Source of the DNA: Agathobaculum massiliense
GTDB lineage: Bacteria; Bacillota; Clostridia; Oscillospirales; Butyricicoccaceae
Reading direction: 5' to 3'
Length of the DNA stretch: 64,000 nucleotides
NCBI RefSeq assembly: GCF_900291975.1
Contig: NZ_OMPN01000001.1
Coordinates: 124,001-188,000 of the forward strand
Shown: positions 33,864 to 42,506 of the stretch, one piece after another
How the letters are laid out: each line of letters begins with the position of its first letter
Position numbering within the stretch: the first letter of the stretch is position 1
Notes under the pieces: generated by a model
Databases searched by the model: none
Told to the model about the DNA's origin: nothing
Seen by the model: only the letters and a program-made list of their open reading frames with translations
Made by a program: the position numbers and the translations under genes

Positions 33864-34925
33864 ATGCGCCATATCATTGATCTCAGCGATTTAACAGAAA
33901 AAGAGTTCGCTGATCTGTATAAACTGACAACAAATATAATCGATCGTCCGGAAGGCTATACGGATGCCTGCCGCGGCAAGGTGCTGGGCAGCCTGTTTTA
34001 CGAACCGTCGACACGGACAAACCTGTCGTTTTCAACAGCGATGATGCGGTTGGGCGGCAGTGTGGTTGGCTTTTCCGATCCTGGCTCCTCCTCCACGGCA
34101 AAGGGGGAGACGCTGAAAGACACGATCAGCATGGTATCCAGCTATGCGGACCTGATTGTCATGCGCAACCCGCGCGAAGGTGCGGCGAAAGCGGCTTCGA
34201 TGTACTCTTCGGTTCCCGTGATCAATGCCGGCGACGGGGGACATCTGCATCCCACACAGACTTTGACCGACATGGTGACGATCCTGCGTCTGCGCGGCTC
34301 GGCGGATGATATGAAAATCGGCCTGTGCGGGGACCTGAAATATGGGCGCACGGTCCATTCGCTGCTGCATTTTCTGGAGCGCTACCATAATGTGCAGGTT
34401 TATCTGATTGCACCGGAAGCGCTTAAGCTGCCCGACTATATGATTCGCTTCCTGAACGATCACAGCATGCCGTATTGCGAAGTGAACAGTATTGACGAAG
34501 TCCTGCCGGAACTCGACGTGCTTTATATGACCCGTATCCAGCGCGAGCGCTTTGTGACTGCGCAGGAATATAAAAACCTGGAAGGCAGCTACCAATTGAC
34601 TGCGGAAAAAATGAAGCGCGCCAAAAAGGACATGCTGGTGCTCCACCCGCTGCCACGTGTGGACGAGATCGCGCAGGACGTGGACGAGGATCCGCGTGCG
34701 GTTTATTTTCGTCAGGCGAGGTTTGGGATGTTCGGCCGTATGGCGTTGTTGCTGACGCTTTCCAAATTGCCATTCATCCGTGCAGGACATCAGGAGATCG
34801 GCGCGCACGGCGTCCGTTGCTCCAACCACAAATGTATCACCAAGACCGAACCATACCTTCCGCTGGAAGGTACACCCGGCAGCCGTTGTCCCTATTGCGA
34901 CGCGCCGTTGGAGATGCTGCTGTAA
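33864..34925 (+). CDS. pyrB: Aspartate carbamoyltransferase with fused PyrI-like zinc domain
   Basis: Joins carbamoyl phosphate and aspartate in pyrimidine synthesis (353 aa). The catalytic core has FYEPSTRTNLSF at 45-56, HPTQTLTDM, MTRIQRERF and LHPLPRVDEI. About 45 extra residues at the C terminus carry Cys319-x4-Cys324 and Cys342-x2-Cys345, the same spacing as the zinc domain of the PyrI regulatory chain, but there is no nucleotide-binding allosteric domain. GAGGAAAGG lies about 9 nt before the ATG. It is not in a pyr operon and ends at a terminator. Confidence 0.95.
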   Translation: MRHIIDLSDLTEKEFADLYKLTTNIIDRPEGYTDACRGKVLGSLFYEPSTRTNLSFSTAMMRLGGSVVGFSDPGSSSTAKGETLKDTISMVSSYADLIVMRNPREGAAKAASMYSSVPVINAGDGGHLHPTQTLTDMVTILRLRGSADDMKIGLCGDLKYGRTVHSLLHFLERYHNVQVYLIAPEALKLPDYMIRFLNDHSMPYCEVNSIDEVLPELDVLYMTRIQRERFVTAQEYKNLEGSYQLTAEKMKRAKKDMLVLHPLPRVDEIAQDVDEDPRAVYFRQARFGMFGRMALLLTLSKLPFIRAGHQEIGAHGVRCSNHKCITKTEPYLPLEGTPGSRCPYCDAPLEMLL

Positions 34926-34930
34926 AATCA

Positions 34931-34961
34931 AAAGCCCTGACCCGAACGGGTCAGGGCTTAT
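34931..34961. terminator. Bidirectional terminator between pyrB and thiD
   Basis: AAGCCCTGACCCG, loop AA, CGGGTCAGGGCTT then ATT; 13-bp stem. Confidence 0.9.
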
Positions 34962-34962
34962 T

Positions 34963-35748
34963 CTATTTGTCCCAATCCACCTTGTGCTGCAGTGGACCGG
35001 AGCCATGCCCCAGCGCCAGGCCATAGCGGATACAGGCGGTCAGATAGCGTTTGGCGCGTTTAACGCTGTCGGCCAGGGGGATTCCCTGCGCCAGCCCGCA
35101 GGCAATTGCGGAGGAGAGCGTGCAGCCGGTGCCGTGGGTATTGGGATTATCGATGCGGGGCGCAGACAGCCAGTGGAGCTGGCCGTCCGCAAACAGAAGG
35201 TCGTCGGCACAGTCCCGCAGATGCCCGCCCTTGACCATCACAGAGCCTTGGGTCAAGGGGGCGATCGCCTGCGCGGCCTGTTCCATGTCCGCACGGCTGC
35301 GGATGGTATGGCCGCATATCGCGGCCGCTTCCTGCAGATTGGGAGTAACGAGCGCGCACAGGGGGAACAACTCGTCCAAAAGCGTTTTGGCGGCGTCAGG
35401 GCGCAGTAGCGCGCTTCCGCTGGAAGAAAGCATCACAGGGTCGAGCACGATGTTTTCAGCATGGTAGGCGCGCAGCCGCTCCGCCACCGTGCGGATGATA
35501 TTGGTATCATACAACATACCCAGCTTTACGGAGTCCGGACGGATATCCTCAAAAACGCAGTCGATCTGTTTGGCGACAAGCGCTGCGGAAACAGGCTGCA
35601 TATCAAAAACGCCTGTTGTATTCTGTGCGATCACGACCGTGATAACGGCCATACCATACAGGCCGTACGCCTCGATTGTTTTCAAATCGGTCTGGATACC
35701 GGCGCCGCCGGTGGGATCGGTGCCGGCGATGGCGAGTACGGTTTTCAT
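34963..35748 (-). CDS. thiD: Hydroxymethylpyrimidine/phosphomethylpyrimidine kinase
   Basis: Ribokinase-family kinase (261 aa) with AIAGTDPTGGAGIQTDLKT at the N terminus, VLDPVMLSSSGSALL mid-protein and the anion-hole motif NTHGTGCTLSSAIA near the C terminus. In thiamine synthesis it phosphorylates HMP twice; some relatives act on pyridoxine. The ATG overlaps the stop of the radical SAM gene (ATGA), so the two are coupled, though no clear shared pathway is known. Confidence 0.9.
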   Translation of the reverse strand: MKTVLAIAGTDPTGGAGIQTDLKTIEAYGLYGMAVITVVIAQNTTGVFDMQPVSAALVAKQIDCVFEDIRPDSVKLGMLYDTNIIRTVAERLRAYHAENIVLDPVMLSSSGSALLRPDAAKTLLDELFPLCALVTPNLQEAAAICGHTIRSRADMEQAAQAIAPLTQGSVMVKGGHLRDCADDLLFADGQLHWLSAPRIDNPNTHGTGCTLSSAIACGLAQGIPLADSVKRAKRYLTACIRYGLALGHGSGPLQHKVDWDK

Positions 35749-36650
35749 TTTTCTTCCTCCAATCCACTTCCGTCAAACGCAGGAATAAAGCTCTCTCCAA
35801 CTGCTTGCTCCTGCTGAAAAAAGCCGCTCAGCCCGAGCGAGCGGAACAGCGTGCAGGCATCCTCATACTCTTGGTCCGTGACCGTGCGGTTCAGTTCGGG
35901 CCAACACTCCATGTCAAACGGCGTATACTGCCGCATCAGGCTCACCAGTACAGTATCGCTGAATCGGACCGCGATATCACGAAGCACCTGGGCGGTATCG
36001 CCGGCAAGCCCCGGCAGCATCAAATGCCGGATAATTGTTCCGCGAAGGAGCAGACCGTTGGCATCATACTGGGGCGGCCCGCTCTGCCGTACCATTTCCG
36101 CAATCGCGTCAACAGCGGTTTCACGGTAGTCCTCTGCATGGGAATAGCGCGCAGCATAATAGCTGCTGTAATATTTATAATCCGGCAAGTAAATATCGAT
36201 CCATCCGTCGAGCAGGGCGAGCGTATCCTCGCTTTCATAGCCGCTGGAATTGTAAACAATAGGGATATTCAGCCCAAGCAGCCTGGCCTGTGCCAGCGCC
36301 TCGATGACCTGTGGCGCATAGTGCGCGCCGGTGACCAGGTTGATGTTGTGCGCGCCTTTGTTCTGAAGCGAAAGAAAGGTTTTTGCCAGCTCGGCTATAG
36401 AAACGGTCGTGCCGCTCGCCGCGCGGCGGCTGATCTGGCGGTTTTGGCAGAACACACAGCCCAGGGAACAATGGGTAAAAAATACCGTGCCGGAGCCGTG
36501 CGTGCCGGAGATCGGCGGTTCCTCCCACAGGTGCAGCGAAGCGCGGGAGGCCTCCACCTGCGCGCCGGCGCCGCACAGGCCGCGTGTGCGTGTCCGGTCG
36601 GCACCGCAGGCGCGCGGGCATAATGTACAGTGTTTGAGCAGACCTGTCAA
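35745..36650 (-). CDS. Radical SAM protein, PflA-like (COG1313 type)
   Basis: Iron-sulfur enzyme (301 aa). The radical SAM cluster motif CSLGCVFC is at Cys61, Cys65 and Cys68, preceded by a second Cys set at 8, 11, 15 and 26 (CTLCPRAC...LCG) that may hold another metal site. It continues with INLVTGAHYAPQV, VYNSSGYE and IYLPDYKYYSSYYA. The group is annotated as a putative pyruvate-formate-lyase activating enzyme, but its substrate is unknown. The TTG start follows GGAGGGG by 6 nt. Confidence 0.87.
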   Translation of the reverse strand: MTGLLKHCTLCPRACGADRTRTRGLCGAGAQVEASRASLHLWEEPPISGTHGSGTVFFTHCSLGCVFCQNRQISRRAASGTTVSIAELAKTFLSLQNKGAHNINLVTGAHYAPQVIEALAQARLLGLNIPIVYNSSGYESEDTLALLDGWIDIYLPDYKYYSSYYAARYSHAEDYRETAVDAIAEMVRQSGPPQYDANGLLLRGTIIRHLMLPGLAGDTAQVLRDIAVRFSDTVLVSLMRQYTPFDMECWPELNRTVTDQEYEDACTLFRSLGLSGFFQQEQAVGESFIPAFDGSGLEEEK

Positions 36651-36754
36651 ATTTACCCCTCCAATGAAGTATATTATAGCGTATTTTGGTCTGGAAATAA
36701 AGACGGGATTTATGCTATACTAAATGAAAAGCAAAACTGTAGGAGATAACCGAC

Positions 36755-37615
36755 ATGAAAATATCTGACATCTTAAAGCAGGACAAGGTGACGCTGTCCT
36801 TTGAAGTGTTTCCTCCAAAGAACGGCAGCAGCTATGAATCGGTTGCGCAGGCCACGCAGGAGATCGCGGCACTGCGGCCGGACTTTATGAGTGTGACCTA
36901 TGGCGCGGGCGGCGGTACGAGCGAGCATACAGTACATATCGCATCTGATTTGCATAAAAAATACGGCGTTACCGTATTGACGCATCTGACCTGCGTATCC
37001 TCGACGAAAGCGCATGTATCCTCTATGCTGGAAGCGTTCAAGGCGCATGGCCTTGAAAATGTGCTTGCGCTGCGCGGCGATATTCCGGCAGGCGGCGCCC
37101 CTGCAAACGATTACCGTTTCGCGGCCGAACTGGTGTGCGATATCAAGGAGCAGGGAGATTTTTGCGTGGGCGGCGCGTGCTATCCGGAAGGGCATGTCGA
37201 GGCGTCCAACAAAACCGAGGATATTCTCCGACTCAAGGAAAAGGTGGAGGCGGGCTGCGAATTTTTGACGACCCAGATGTTTTTTGATAACAATATCCTG
37301 TATAATTTCCTGTACCGGATCCGCGAAAAGGGGATCACCGTACCGGTGGTCGCGGGCATCATGCCGGTAACGAATGTAAAACAGATCAAGCGTATCACCG
37401 CAATGTCTGGTACTTATCTGCCCGAACGCTTTAAGGCGATCGTCGACCGCTTTGGCGACAATCCAGCGGCGATGAAGCAGGCGGGTGTGATTTATGCCAC
37501 CGAACAAATCATTGACCTGATCGCCAATGGAGTAAACCATATCCATGTTTACTCGATGAACAAGCCAGAGATCGCTGCGGAGATCCAGGCAAGCCTGTCG
37601 GAGATCCTCAAGTGA
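36755..37615 (+). CDS. metF: 5,10-methylenetetrahydrofolate reductase
   Basis: Flavoenzyme (286 aa) making 5-methyl-THF for methionine synthesis. FEVFPPKNG, FMSVTYGAGG, LTHLTCVSST, ALRGDIPAGG and TTQMFFDNNILYNF are the family motifs. AGGAGATAAC precedes the ATG. Its end overlaps the start of the MetH reactivation-domain gene by 4 bp, and metH follows. No SAM riboswitch is visible upstream. Confidence 0.96.
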   Translation: MKISDILKQDKVTLSFEVFPPKNGSSYESVAQATQEIAALRPDFMSVTYGAGGGTSEHTVHIASDLHKKYGVTVLTHLTCVSSTKAHVSSMLEAFKAHGLENVLALRGDIPAGGAPANDYRFAAELVCDIKEQGDFCVGGACYPEGHVEASNKTEDILRLKEKVEAGCEFLTTQMFFDNNILYNFLYRIREKGITVPVVAGIMPVTNVKQIKRITAMSGTYLPERFKAIVDRFGDNPAAMKQAGVIYATEQIIDLIANGVNHIHVYSMNKPEIAAEIQASLSEILK

Positions 37616-38256
37616 TTACGTTCGACCGCAGCGAAGCGCTTCGATATTTGGGCTACCGCGGAACCGAACCGGATGCGGCGGTGGAGGAAAGCCTTGTCCG
37701 CTGCGCGGAGGGATTGCAGGACGTCATCCAGCCCCAATCCGTATTCCGGCGGTTCCCGCTGCGCCATCCGGCTGAGAATATGCTGGATGTGGCGGGCGTT
37801 GCAATTCACAGCAATCACCTGGCGCGCAACCTGAAAGACTGCACGGACGTTTACCTGATGGCGGCAACGCTGGGGATAGGGGCGGACCGGCTGATTGCCC
37901 GTGCATCTGCCGTGCGCATGAGCGACGCGGTGATTTATCAAGCTGTCGCCGCCGCGATGATTGAGGCTTATTGCGAGGAAGTGAACGATATGCTGCGTCG
38001 GAAAGCCGGCAACTACGGCCTGTACTGCCGGCCGCGCTTCAGCCCCGGGTACGGCGATTTTGACATCGGTCACCAGCGGGATTTGAGCCGTCTGCTGGAT
38101 ACGCCGCGAAAGATCGGGCTGACGGTAACCGAAAGCTGCCTGCTAGCGCCGATCAAATCGGTGACCGCGGTGATCGGGCTGTCCGCCACGCCGCAGCCCT
38201 GCCACCGAAAGGGCTGCGAGGAATGCGGAAAAACAGACTGCGCTTTTAGGAGATAA
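37612..38256 (+). CDS. Stand-alone methionine synthase reactivation domain
   Basis: Protein of 214 aa matching the C-terminal SAM-binding activation domain of B12-dependent methionine synthase, which remethylates oxidised cobalamin. CRPRFSPGYGDFDIGHQRDL carries the RxxPGYGD motif and is followed by LTVTESCLLAPIKSVTAVIGL. The C-terminal Cys motif CHRKGCEECGKTDC is extra. GTG start overlaps the metF stop. metH downstream lacks this domain, so the two proteins should work together. Confidence 0.9.
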   Translation: MITFDRSEALRYLGYRGTEPDAAVEESLVRCAEGLQDVIQPQSVFRRFPLRHPAENMLDVAGVAIHSNHLARNLKDCTDVYLMAATLGIGADRLIARASAVRMSDAVIYQAVAAAMIEAYCEEVNDMLRRKAGNYGLYCRPRFSPGYGDFDIGHQRDLSRLLDTPRKIGLTVTESCLLAPIKSVTAVIGLSATPQPCHRKGCEECGKTDCAFRR

Positions 38257-38262
38257 GGAATA

Positions 38263-40629
38263 ATGGAACTGAAAGAACGCTTAGGGAAAGAATGGTTGTT
38301 TTTTGACGGCGGCACAGGCACGATCCTCCAGGAACGCGGCCTTGCGGCAGGGGAACTACCGGAAACCTGGAACCTGACGCATCCGGAAGAAATCATATCG
38401 CTGCATTGCGGCTATTTCGAGGCGGGCAGCGATATCGTCAACACCAATACCTTCGGTGCGAATGCTCTTAAATATCCGCATAACCTGCGTCGGATTGTGC
38501 AGGCGGCAGTAGCGCATGCCAAAGAAGCAAGGCGGCGCACCGGACGGGAGGACGCCTATATCGCGCTTGATATCGGACCAACCGGCCGGCTACTGCAGCC
38601 GATGGGCGACCTGCCGTTCGAGCGCGCAGTTGAATTGTTTGGGGAAGTCGTGCGTATCGGCGCTGCCGCCGGCGCCGATCTTGTTTTGATTGAAACAATG
38701 AGCGACAGCTATGAGGCCAAGGCCGCCGTGCTTGCGGCAAAGGAAAACTGTCGGCTGCCAGTGCTTGCAACAATGATTTTTGACGAGAAAGGCAAGCTGC
38801 TCACCGGCGGTACGGTGGATTCCACAGCGGCCATGCTGGAGGGCCTGGGAGTGGATGCGCTCGGCGTTAACTGCGGGCTTGGACCAAAGCAAATGCAGCC
38901 GATTATAAAGCGGCTGACCGAGGTCAGTTCACTTCCCATTATTGTCAACCCCAATGCAGGCCTGCCGCGCAGCGAAAACGGCAGGACTGTATTTGACATC
39001 AACGCGGATGAATTCGCCCGCCTGATGGGGGAAATCGCAGAGATGGGGGTACACCTGCTCGGCGGTTGCTGCGGCACCACGCCGGAGCATATCCGAAAAA
39101 TGATCGCCGCCTGCAGGACAAAAAGCTTTGCCCCCGCGGTCAGGAAGCACCGCACAGTCGTTTCCTCCTTCTCCCAGGCGGTCGAGATTGGCGGTAAACC
39201 GGTCATTATCGGGGAGCGGATCAACCCGACCGGAAAAAGCAAATTCAAGGCAGCGCTGCGGGAAAATAACATTGAATATATCCTTTCTGAAGGGATGGCG
39301 CAGGAGGACAGCGGCGCGCATATTCTGGATGTCAACGTCGGCCTGCCGGAGATCGACGAGCCGGCTATGATGGCACAGGTGGTGACCCGACTGCAGAGCG
39401 TAATCGCGCTGCCGCTGCAGATCGATACCTCAAGCGTTGAGGCGATGGAGCGCGGCATGCGGCTGTATAACGGCAAGCCAATGATTAATTCGGTCAGCGG
39501 AAAACGGGAGAGCATGGAGGCAGTGTTTCCGCTGGTGAAAAAATACGGCGGCGTGGTGGTCGGTCTTGCGCTCGATGAAAACGGCATTCCCTATACCGCA
39601 GAAGGGCGCGTGCAGATAGCCAAAAAGATATATGAGACAGCCGCGTTCTACGGGATTGCAAAGGAAGACATTGTGATCGACGGTCTGGCGATGACGATTT
39701 CCTCTGACAGCGGCTCAGCGCTTGTTACATTGGAAACGCTGCGCCGGATTCGCGACGAACTGGGTGGGCATACGATACTTGGTGTGTCCAATATCTCGTT
39801 CGGACTGCCGCAGCGGGAAATTATCAATGCTAATTTCTTTACCATGGCGCTGCAGAACGGGTTATCTTGCGCGATCATCAATCCAAACGCCGAATCGATG
39901 ATGTGTTCCTACCGGTCTTTCCTTGCCTTGAGCGGGCAGGATGAACAGTGCGCGGGCTTTATCGCAGCGTATGGAAATCAGCAGGCGGCCTTGCCGGCTT
40001 CAGCAGGGGCGGTCATGGCGCTGGACGAGAGTGTGGAACGCGGCCTTCGTGAGCGCGCTGCGGAAGCGGCGCGGGACCTGCTGCGGACCGTGCCGCCGTT
40101 GGAGTTGGTGAACAACGAGCTGATTCCGGCGCTTGACCGCGTGGGAAAGGGCTTTGAAAAGGGGACGGTATTCCTCCCGCAGCTCCTGATGAGTGCGGAG
40201 GCGGCAAAAGCCGCGTTCGAGGTCGTCAAGGACGCGATGCGCGGCGCACCGCAGGAAGTGAAAGGCAGAATCATCCTGGCGACCGTAAAAGGGGATATCC
40301 ATGATATTGGGAAAAATATCGTCAAGGTACTCCTCGAAAACTACGGTTATCAGGTCATCGACCTTGGAAAAGATGTGCCGCCGGAAACGATTGCCGACAC
40401 AGCGGTCAGGGAAAACGTGCCGCTGGTGGGCTTGAGCGCGTTGATGACCACCACGGTCGTCAGTATGGAGCAAACAATCCAGCTGCTGCGCGAACGCAAG
40501 CCCGACGCAAGGATCGTGGTTGGCGGCGCGGTGCTGACACAGGAATATGCGGATTCCATCGGCGCGGACTGCTATGCGCGTGACGCAATGGCGACCGTGC
40601 ATTACGCCGACCATATTTTTGAAAGCTGA
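38263..40629 (+). CDS. metH: Cobalamin-dependent methionine synthase lacking the activation domain
   Basis: Transfers a methyl group from methyl-THF via cobalamin to homocysteine (788 aa; full MetH is about 1200). Order: homocysteine domain (1-285) with zinc ligands Cys204, Cys269 and Cys270 (GGCCGT at 267-272); pterin-binding domain (about 310-570, GERINPTGKSKFK, DVNVGLPE); B12 cap and B12-binding domain (about 570-788) with DIHDIG at 678-683, His680 being the lower cobalt ligand. The reactivation domain is encoded separately just upstream. AGGAGATAAGGA precedes the ATG. Confidence 0.96.
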   Translation: MELKERLGKEWLFFDGGTGTILQERGLAAGELPETWNLTHPEEIISLHCGYFEAGSDIVNTNTFGANALKYPHNLRRIVQAAVAHAKEARRRTGREDAYIALDIGPTGRLLQPMGDLPFERAVELFGEVVRIGAAAGADLVLIETMSDSYEAKAAVLAAKENCRLPVLATMIFDEKGKLLTGGTVDSTAAMLEGLGVDALGVNCGLGPKQMQPIIKRLTEVSSLPIIVNPNAGLPRSENGRTVFDINADEFARLMGEIAEMGVHLLGGCCGTTPEHIRKMIAACRTKSFAPAVRKHRTVVSSFSQAVEIGGKPVIIGERINPTGKSKFKAALRENNIEYILSEGMAQEDSGAHILDVNVGLPEIDEPAMMAQVVTRLQSVIALPLQIDTSSVEAMERGMRLYNGKPMINSVSGKRESMEAVFPLVKKYGGVVVGLALDENGIPYTAEGRVQIAKKIYETAAFYGIAKEDIVIDGLAMTISSDSGSALVTLETLRRIRDELGGHTILGVSNISFGLPQREIINANFFTMALQNGLSCAIINPNAESMMCSYRSFLALSGQDEQCAGFIAAYGNQQAALPASAGAVMALDESVERGLRERAAEAARDLLRTVPPLELVNNELIPALDRVGKGFEKGTVFLPQLLMSAEAAKAAFEVVKDAMRGAPQEVKGRIILATVKGDIHDIGKNIVKVLLENYGYQVIDLGKDVPPETIADTAVRENVPLVGLSALMTTTVVSMEQTIQLLRERKPDARIVVGGAVLTQEYADSIGADCYARDAMATVHYADHIFES

Positions 40630-40630
40630 T

Positions 40631-40666
40631 AAACAGGGCTGCGGAAATATTCCGCAGCCCTGTTTT
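40631..40666. terminator. Terminator after metH
   Basis: AAACAGGGCTGCGGAA, loop ATA, TTCCGCAGCCCTGTTTT; serves metH and the small minus-strand gene. Confidence 0.92.
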
Positions 40667-40680
40667 CGGGTATATTGTAG

Positions 40681-40800
40681 TTAAGCGGCTCCTGCCAGCT
40701 CTTCCAGCGCTTCCTGCTTGGTATCGGCGGAAAACAGAAACGCGCCGGTATCGTCGTATACCTCGATGTGTCCGTTTACATATTCGATCGAGTAGCTCAT
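40681..40800 (-). CDS. Tiny conserved-looking protein, 39 aa
   Basis: Open frame MSYSIEYVNGHIEVYDDTGA, then FLFSADTKQEALEELAGAA, preceded by AAAGGAG 8 nt before the ATG and ended by the terminator shared with metH. The sequence predicts a beta-hairpin (IEYVNGHIEVYDDTGAFLFSA pattern) plus one helix. It lies 61 bp downstream of the WYL regulator on the same strand. I do not recognise the family; function unknown. Confidence 0.65.
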   Translation of the reverse strand: MSYSIEYVNGHIEVYDDTGAFLFSADTKQEALEELAGAA

Positions 40801-40861
40801 ATTCGGTTCTCCTTTCTTTGTTGTACTTATTGTACCAAGAAAAGAGTCCGATAATCAGGAC

Positions 40862-41860
40862 TTACTCAAGCATGGCTTGTAATTGGTGTTGAAAAGCGGC
40901 GCGTACCTCCTCGGGCTCGACGATCTGTACCGCACCGCCCAGGCCAAACACCCAAGAAAAAAACTGCGGACTGACCGCAACATCCACACGGATGAAAAAA
41001 TGCGCTTCATCCGCTTTTTGTACCATCAGTTCTGCGCCGAAACGGTCGCGGAGCACGCCGATAAACCGGTTTTCACATCGCAGGCGCACCGTTTTTTCCT
41101 CGCCGGAAAACATGCCGAACACTTTGCGCGAATAGGCGGCGATGTTGAAGCGGTCCTGAAACAGACGACGCCCTTCGCGCAGCTTGTCAGTCAAAGAAAT
41201 ATGCTCCATTTTATCCACGCGATAGTGGCGGATGGAGTCCGATGGGTGATCGTATGCCACCAGATAATAATTTTCATCATCCCAAGTCAATGCCCATGGG
41301 CTGACCTGGTAAAGCGCCCCATCCTTGCGATAGCGCTTGCGGATACGCTGCGTGGAGGAAAAGTCAAGCGCCCACTCAAAATATTGGAACGTAATCTGCA
41401 CCCCTGCGGAAACTGCGGTGTGCAAGGTGTCAATATTGTAATAGATGCTCTCGTTCATGGTTTTCACACGGTCGGAAACATAGACCTGCCGCTGCAGCGC
41501 GCGGGCTTGCGGTTCGCTGGCAAGAGCCTCTATTTTTTTGATCAGCTCATTGGATTTCTTTTCCGTAATAAATCGGGAGCATTGGATCGCGTCCACCAGC
41601 AACTTGAGTTCGGGCAGTTCAAAATCACGGGACGCAATATAGTACCCGCCGTTGGGACCGCGTTGGAGCATGACATCCAGACCGAAGTCCTGCAGGGCGG
41701 CAATATCGGAGTAGATGCTTTTCCGCTCCGCTTCAATCCCGCAGCGGGAAAGCGCGGAGAGAAGCTCATCCATGCTGAGCTTATGCCCCTCGTCCGTCTT
41801 TTGCAACAAGATTTTACAGAGATACAGCAGCTTCAGCTTTTGATTTGGATTTTTAGCCAT
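40862..41860 (-). CDS. WYL-domain transcriptional regulator
   Basis: Protein of 332 aa: an N-terminal winged helix of DeoR type ([25 protein letters not shown]...[18 protein letters not shown]) and a WYL domain ([35 protein letters not shown]), then a C-terminal WCX-like extension. WYL domains sense nucleic acid or nucleotide ligands. Its ATG overlaps the macrodomain stop by 8 bp, so it is coupled to that gene and may control it. Confidence 0.9.
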   Translation of the reverse strand: MAKNPNQKLKLLYLCKILLQKTDEGHKLSMDELLSALSRCGIEAERKSIYSDIAALQDFGLDVMLQRGPNGGYYIASRDFELPELKLLVDAIQCSRFITEKKSNELIKKIEALASEPQARALQRQVYVSDRVKTMNESIYYNIDTLHTAVSAGVQITFQYFEWALDFSSTQRIRKRYRKDGALYQVSPWALTWDDENYYLVAYDHPSDSIRHYRVDKMEHISLTDKLREGRRLFQDRFNIAAYSRKVFGMFSGEEKTVRLRCENRFIGVLRDRFGAELMVQKADEAHFFIRVDVAVSPQFFSWVFGLGGAVQIVEPEEVRAAFQHQLQAMLE

Positions 41861-42377
41861 CTGCCTGCCCCGCTTCTGCCAATGCATCCTGATAGGCGGC
41901 AAGCGTCGCGCGGTCAAAGCAGACCATGGTGACGCGTTCGATCTCCGGATGGGAGGCGAGGAAGCCCCCAATAGCAGCGATTGCGATGCGAGCCGCGCGT
42001 TCGACCGGAAAATGATAGACGCCGGTGCTGATGGAGGGAAATGCAACGGTCTTGCAGCCCAGTCCGGCTGCGGCGGCCAGGGAATTGCGGTAGCAGGAAG
42101 CAAGCAGCGCATCCTCTCCGGATTTTCCGCCATGCCAGATCGGCCCCGGGGTATGGATGACATAGCGGCAGGGCAGGCGGTAGGCCTTTGTCGCCTTTGC
42201 CTCTCCGGTTTTGCAGCCGCCGAGCGTGCGGCATTCCGCGAGCAGCTCCGGTCCGGCTGCACGGTGGATCGCGCCATCCACACCGCCGCCGCCAAGCAGG
42301 GAGGTGTTGGCCGCATTGACGATCGCGTCGGTTTCGCATTTGGTGATATCGCCCTGAACGATTTGCAGGCGTTTCAT
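41853..42377 (-). CDS. Macrodomain protein (ADP-ribose hydrolase type)
   Basis: Single macrodomain (174 aa) of the YmdB/MacroD group: [58 protein letters not shown] and [20 protein letters not shown]. Such enzymes remove O-acetyl-ADP-ribose acetyl groups or ADP-ribose from proteins. AAGGA lies 6 nt before the ATG at 42377. It is transcribed with the WYL regulator from a divergent promoter shared in place with the Xer gene. Confidence 0.92.
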   Translation of the reverse strand: MKRLQIVQGDITKCETDAIVNAANTSLLGGGGVDGAIHRAAGPELLAECRTLGGCKTGEAKATKAYRLPCRYVIHTPGPIWHGGKSGEDALLASCYRNSLAAAAGLGCKTVAFPSISTGVYHFPVERAARIAIAAIGGFLASHPEIERVTMVCFDRATLAAYQDALAEAGQADG

Positions 42378-42412
42378 AAGCAATCCTTCTTTCCGAGAGT
42401 TTTATTGGACAT

Positions 42413-42441
42413 ATTATACGGCGAACCGGACCAAATTGCAA
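42413..42441 (-). promoter_or_regulatory. Promoter of the macrodomain/WYL genes
   Basis: Minus strand TTGCAA-N17-TATAAT, back to back with the xer promoter (2 bp between the -35 boxes). Confidence 0.75.
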
Positions 42442-42443
42442 GT

Positions 42444-42472
42444 TTGACGCAAAGCGTGCGAAAGGGTATAAT
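42444..42472 (+). promoter_or_regulatory. Promoter of the Xer recombinase
   Basis: TTGACG-N17-TATAAT, 35 bp before the start. Confidence 0.8.
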
Positions 42473-42506
42473 AATAACAGAATGACACAGCAGGGAGGGC
42501 GGGACG

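Noticed and set aside
36651-36754. Possible SAM or cobalamin riboswitch before metF
   Set aside because: The interval is only about 100 bp, holds two promoter-like regions, and shows none of the conserved riboswitch boxes.
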